In this document: one piece after another, positions 6,141 through 8,713 of the stretch
How the letters are laid out: every line of letters begins with the position of its first letter
Position numbering within the stretch: position 1 is the first letter of the stretch
Source: AWTP1-13 sp035714005
GTDB taxonomy: Bacteria > Pseudomonadota > Alphaproteobacteria > Rhizobiales > Hyphomicrobiaceae
DNA length: 8,713 nucleotides
Direction: 5' to 3'
NCBI GenBank assembly: GCA_035714005.1
Contig: DASTMQ010000478.1
Span: 1 to 8,713 of the forward strand
Notes under the pieces: model-generated
What the model was told of the DNA's origin: nothing
The model's database searches: none
The model's input: the letters and a program-made list of their open reading frames with translations, nothing else
Position numbers and translations under genes: made by a program

Positions 6141-6356
6141 ATGACGAAGAAGAAGCGCAAGACCGTCACCACCCTTGAGCCGCGGGACTGCCGCTGGCCG
6201 CTGGGCGATCCCCGACAGGCAGATTTCCACTTTTGCGGTGAGCCGCAGGTACCCGGGCAATCCTATTGCGCGGAGCATTTGAGGCTAGCCTTCCAGCCGC
6301 CAAAGCCTCGGCACCAGCAGTCGGTCCCCAGAATCCCCGTGGCCCAAGCAGCCTGA
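6141..6356 (+). CDS. Small GcrA-family protein, sigma-interacting C-terminal domain only
   Basis: A 71-residue basic protein carrying the C-terminal signature of GcrA: C17-R-W-P-L-G-D-P, F29-H-F-C32-G, Y42-C43-x2-H46 and the A/F-Q-P-P ending at 50-54. In Caulobacter, GcrA has an N-terminal helix-turn-helix that reads methylated GANTC sites and a C-terminal domain that contacts the sigma-70 factor. This protein has only a lysine-rich lead (TKKKRK) before the C-terminal signature, so it should lack the methylation-reading domain. The frame is open upstream to about 6009, but that stretch does not resemble the GcrA DNA-binding domain, and the ATG at 6141 has GGAAAGG just upstream. The Cys/Cys/Cys/His set could bind a metal (inference). 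It might tune the housekeeping sigma factor or compete with full GcrA. The family assignment is fairly sure; the function is inferred. Confidence 0.85.
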   Translation: MTKKKRKTVTTLEPRDCRWPLGDPRQADFHFCGEPQVPGQSYCAEHLRLAFQPPKPRHQQSVPRIPVAQAA

Positions 6357-6523
6357 CCTCCCAGCACGCAAAAAGGCCTGGACGGAGGCGGGCCCAAGCC
6401 TGGGCTTGGTTGCACCGACTTGGTACAGCAAGGACGCCTCTTTTAGGCCGCCCGCCGCCACGTGCATGCGTGCAAGAAAATGTTATTCGCCGAGCGCGCC
6501 GCGAGTCGGCTAGCGTGTTGGGC
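6357..6523. other. Intergenic region between the GcrA-like gene and the candidate sRNA
   Basis: No gene is visible. A short dyad CCAAGCC-TG-GGCTTGG lies at 6394-6409. An A-rich patch with TTATTC near 6475-6488 is the only promoter-like composition upstream of the candidate small RNA, and no matching -35 element could be recognised. Confidence 0.35.
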
Positions 6524-6596
6524 ATCTGTCTCCCACAGATCTTGCGGTGCAGGATGAAAAGGGGCCGCTTCAACCTCCCGGAGCGGCCCTTTTTTT
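6524..6596 (+). ncRNA. Candidate small RNA with two C-rich hairpin loops
   Basis: Two hairpins lie in a gap with no protein gene. ATCTGT (6524-6529)/ACAGAT (6535-6540) has the loop CTCCC. The terminator hairpin GGGCCGCT (6562-6569)/AGCGGCCC (6582-6589) has a loop containing CCTCCC (6574-6579). C-rich loops able to pair with Shine-Dalgarno sequences are a known feature of several alphaproteobacterial trans-acting small RNAs (for example the CcsR type in Rhodobacter). The preceding gene stops at 6356, well upstream, so this is either an independent small RNA or the processed 3' end of the GcrA-like mRNA. The 5' end is uncertain and may be upstream of 6524. Confidence 0.4.
6557..6596 (+). terminator. 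Intrinsic terminator
   Basis: An eight-pair GC-rich stem (6562-6569 with 6582-6589) is followed by seven T residues (6590-6596). The 5' side also starts with AAAA-G, which can extend the stem into the T-tract around one bulged G. It ends whatever transcript comes from the GcrA-like gene or from the candidate small RNA. Confidence 0.88.
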
Positions 6597-6696
6597 GGTC
6601 ACCGCGCCCCGTCAAACCTTGCCTTCGCCGCGCCCGCTGGCATTGGCCATTGCGGTCGTCAGAAAGTGAACTTGCGTCTCAGGACGCTGGAGTTAA

Positions 6697-7077
6697 GTGA
6701 GCGTAAACGCAACCAATTCCGCTCTCGTGTGTTTACAAAACATGGACCTCGCTATCCAAACGCGTGCCATGCCGCGCCGGCGGCGGCGCGAGAAACAGGC
6801 TGCGCTCGATCCAAACGTGGTGGACGTCGGACCGGGGACGAAGTGGCAACTACCGTTCAAAAAAAAGGACGTCGATACGCTCCTCAGCAGCGAAGCGGAC
6901 ATTGCCGCCGCGGTGAAGGCGGGTGGCTGGAAGGCCGGTGCGCTCATCCTCTACCGGGATTTCCTCCGCGAAGAGAAACTCGATCCGAGCGAGCTGCAAG
7001 GCAAAGACTTGTCGTGTACCTGCAAGCTCAGTGAGCCTTGCCACGCCGACGTCCTGATCGAACTGGCAAACGCTTGA
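6697..7077 (+). CDS. DUF4326-type protein
   Basis: Up to 126 residues. The C-terminal end ELQGKDLSCTCKLSEPCHADVLIELAN (residues 99-125) carries the typical ending of the DUF4326 family, with C107, C109, C115 and H116 in a CxC...CH arrangement that could bind a metal. The family's function is unknown. The N-terminal family motif, usually GRxSxWGNPF, is here reduced to G47-T-K-W-Q-L-P-F54. The start is uncertain: the GTG at 6697 has GGAG four bases upstream, while ATGs at 6742 and 6769 have no ribosome binding site. Codons before 6769 have low third-position GC, unlike the rest, so the real protein may begin at MPRRRRRE (6769; 102 residues). It is single on its strand, about 100 bases after the terminator at 6596, and converges on the ABM gene. 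Confidence 0.8.
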   Translation: MSVNATNSALVCLQNMDLAIQTRAMPRRRRREKQAALDPNVVDVGPGTKWQLPFKKKDVDTLLSSEADIAAAVKAGGWKAGALILYRDFLREEKLDPSELQGKDLSCTCKLSEPCHADVLIELANA

Positions 7078-7351
7078 CCGCGCCGATCCGCCCAATTGGG
7101 TGACCTTATAGCGCAAGTGCGGGCGATCTGACGGGCCGGCCATCAAGCCACAGGCCGCCCCGGAGTTGGATTGTCGCGGCATTCGTAAAAAAAGCAAAAA
7201 TGTACGCAACGTTCGCGCAAATTTAAAAAGGACGTGCTCTGAGAAATAAGCGCGAAAGCCGCGCGTTATGCTGCTCGGTCGGCCTGTGCCCGCACATGAG
7301 CCAACCGAGCGCGGGGCGTCGGCAACATAACCGTTACCGACGCCCTCGCGA
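7078..7351. other. Convergent intergenic region with two stem-loops
   Basis: Between the stop of the DUF4326-type gene and that of the ABM gene. It holds a perfect palindrome CCCAATTGGG (7091-7100), an A-rich patch (about 7187-7230) and two consecutive dyads. These are GCTCGGTCGGC (7273-7283)/GCCAACCGAGC (7300-7310), with one mismatch, and GGGCGTCGG (7314-7322)/CCGACGCCC (7337-7345), perfect, with a 14-base loop. The latter begins six bases past the stop of the minus-strand ABM gene and probably marks its 3' end, although no T-tract follows on that strand. No protein gene is supported. Confidence 0.5.
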
Positions 7352-7648
7352 TCACTGATTACTCGTGGGCCGGGCCCGCGTTACATCCAAAGGATGGTCG
7401 ATAAGATCTTTCACCCGCCGCAGGAAGCGGACCGTGTGCGGCAACGCCGCGTGCCTTTCGAATGCCGCCTCATCGAGCCAGCGTGAATGGACGTAGAACA
7501 ACCGCGGATTGCAGATGCAGCGATAGTGTTGAATGGCCTGGCAGCCAGGCTCCTCGCGCGTCGGACCAAGGACGTCGCGCAGTGCAGCCGCAACAGCATC
7601 TTGCTCGCCTTCCTTTGCGTGAAATCGGGCGAAAATGAAAAGCTCCAT
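7352..7648 (-). CDS. ABM-fold (quinol monooxygenase-like) protein
   Basis: A 98-residue protein of the antibiotic biosynthesis monooxygenase (ABM/YgiN-like) superfamily, small cytosolic dimeric alpha/beta proteins that oxidise quinol-like or polyketide aromatics without cofactors or act in heme or stress chemistry. Family marks are the N-terminal strand MELFIFARFHAKEG, the REEPGC turn (31-36), the strand LFYVHSRWLDEAAFERH (50-66) with the conserved Trp at 57, and LPHTVRF (69-75). The length is normal for the family. The start ATG at 7648 has GAGG four bases upstream. It lies 57 bases downstream of the FkbM-type methyltransferase gene on the same strand, so the two may be co-transcribed. The exact substrate cannot be inferred. 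Confidence 0.88.
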   Translation of the reverse strand: MELFIFARFHAKEGEQDAVAAALRDVLGPTREEPGCQAIQHYRCICNPRLFYVHSRWLDEAAFERHAALPHTVRFLRRVKDLIDHPLDVTRARPTSNQ

Positions 7649-7705
7649 GTTGCCTCTTTCACTTTTGCGGAAACGACCGTTAGTGCGAGCTCAGCGCAGA
7701 AAGAC

Positions 7706-8452
7706 TCAGGACTTGTCGCGGCGTAGAAACACGACGTTGCGGTTCCGTATGGGGGACCCCCAAGTGGTGTTGCTGCCAAGGCTGTGCATCACCGGCAGGG
7801 CTTCGACAAGCGCCCCCTCCTTGGTGACGATCCATGCGGCATAGCCATAGGTGCTGCAAATCGCTTGCGTGAGATCAATGGGGCTGGCGTGTGTGCCCGT
7901 CAGCAACTCTACAATGAGCGGCGGGCGATCGCGTTGGATGGTCACTCGACCACCCTCAAGGACTTCCATTTCGCTGCCCTCAACGTCGATCTTGATGGCC
8001 CGAACCTCTTCGAAGGCATAGCTGTCAAGGGTGCGCACCACCACATCGAAGCGCAAAACTTTCGATTGCGCCTGCGCTTGTCGCAAGGTCCCGCCGAGAT
8101 GCAATTCCGTGCCATCCTCTGCGAGAGGGACAATGAATTCGGCTGCGCCAATCCTATTCGCCAGCGCGACCTCGTGGACCTGCGCGCGCGACCCCAACAT
8201 GCGTCGCGCAAAAAAGGCATAGTCGGGATTTGGCTCAAAAGCCTCAACCCGATCCACCAGGCGCGAGAAGGCGAAAGCGAACACACCGTCGTTGGCGCCG
8301 ACGTCAATCGCCGTCCCGCCGCGGCGGACAAATTTCTCCAACGCGCAAAGTTCATGCTCGCCCCAGGCCGCTTCGTCGGCAACCCGACCGCGATAGTAGA
8401 GCGGCGAAGGCATGAGCATTGTGGCGAGCCGCTGTTTCAGGGACAGGCCCAT
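7706..8452 (-). CDS. FkbM-family SAM-dependent methyltransferase
   Basis: A 248-residue class I methyltransferase of the FkbM family, which O-methylates sugars or small metabolites and often acts on glycans or polyketides. Motif I is AIDVGANDGVF (48-58, SAM-binding glycine loop). The acidic residue of motif II is in VEAFEPNP (69-76), and the family-specific IKIDVEGSEMEVLEG is at 153-167. The length is normal. The start chosen is the ATG at 8452, which has GGAG seven bases upstream; the frame extends seven codons further but without a standard start codon. No signal peptide or membrane segment is seen. It precedes the ABM gene by 57 bases. No glycosyltransferase is adjacent, so the acceptor is unknown. 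Confidence 0.93.
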   Translation of the reverse strand: MGLSLKQRLATMLMPSPLYYRGRVADEAAWGEHELCALEKFVRRGGTAIDVGANDGVFAFAFSRLVDRVEAFEPNPDYAFFARRMLGSRAQVHEVALANRIGAAEFIVPLAEDGTELHLGGTLRQAQAQSKVLRFDVVVRTLDSYAFEEVRAIKIDVEGSEMEVLEGGRVTIQRDRPPLIVELLTGTHASPIDLTQAICSTYGYAAWIVTKEGALVEALPVMHSLGSNTTWGSPIRNRNVVFLRRDKS

Positions 8453-8713
8453 GCGATTGCTCCAGCACCCCAATGGGAGAGAACGACAGCATCAACATAA
8501 AGCGGCTCATCCGTGAAGCCGAAATTGGAAAGCGGCGTGGCAGCCTCAAGGCCGTCCTATGCCGTCAGCAGAAATAGGCCCCGCCGGCGCTCGGGCAGAT
8601 GCCGGCAAGCGCAAAGCCATTGCGGATCAGGGATCACCTGCCACGCGTCTAATGCGGCCGTCCGAGCGGAGATGCAAAACTCGTGGGCAACATTTTTTGT
8701 CACGCCGGGCACA
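8453..8713. other. Upstream region of the FkbM-type gene, to the window edge
   Basis: No protein gene is supported on either strand; frames are interrupted or lack a ribosome binding site and family resemblance. The promoter for the minus-strand methyltransferase/ABM unit should lie here, but no clear -35/-10 pair is visible. A five-pair CCTAT/ATAGG dyad (8556-8578) is the only structure noticed. Confidence 0.4.

Noticed and set aside
5107..6144. 345-codon plus-strand frame overlapping the secreted GlcG/HbpS-family gene
   Set aside because: It is Arg-rich and low-complexity, and it overlaps a clearly recognisable gene in another frame; it is a GC-rich shadow frame.
7784..8500. 238-codon plus-strand frame antisense to the FkbM methyltransferase gene
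   Set aside because: The opposite strand has complete SAM-binding motifs; this frame is its mirror and resembles no family.

Overview
The window is GC-rich and most likely comes from an alphaproteobacterium, probably a Rhizobiales-type organism. The best support is a small protein carrying the C-terminal signature of GcrA, a cell-cycle regulator family restricted to alphaproteobacteria, together with a TTAA-N7-TTAAC motif of the CtrA type. The genus cannot be decided from the sequence. Coding density is unusually low for a bacterium: only eight complete protein genes and one probable gene tail can be supported, and a stretch of about 2 kb holds no convincing gene.

Left part (1-2848). The first 111 bases look like the tail of a plus-strand gene running in from outside. 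Facing it on the minus strand is a likely two-gene unit: a type I extradiol (BphC-like) ring-cleavage dioxygenase of the VOC fold, followed after 105 bases by a cytochrome P450. Both have intact catalytic motifs and strong ribosome binding sites. A P450 hydroxylating a ring and an extradiol enzyme opening a catechol would fit one aromatic or terpenoid breakdown route, but no substrate can be named.

Middle part (2849-5296). No credible protein gene is visible before 4862, but there is much secondary structure. It includes an 11-bp inverted repeat at 3513-3549 and a run of nested helices ending in a very strong intrinsic terminator (4108-4263, candidate structured RNA). After that comes a 40-codon single-pass membrane protein gene (4862-4984). 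Its upstream region carries a CtrA-like site, an interrupted 18-bp stem and a perfect 14-bp palindrome matching the LacI-family operator pattern.

Right part (5297-8713). On the plus strand are a secreted GlcG/HbpS-family protein, a 71-residue GcrA C-terminal-domain protein, a candidate small RNA with two C-rich hairpin loops and an intrinsic terminator, and a DUF4326-type protein. On the minus strand, converging on these, are an FkbM-family methyltransferase and an ABM-fold monooxygenase-like protein, 57 bases apart. No transposase, integrase, CRISPR array, tRNA or rRNA was seen. No multi-gene defence or mobile system could be recognised; the most unusual signals are the regulatory and RNA structures and the two small proteins.
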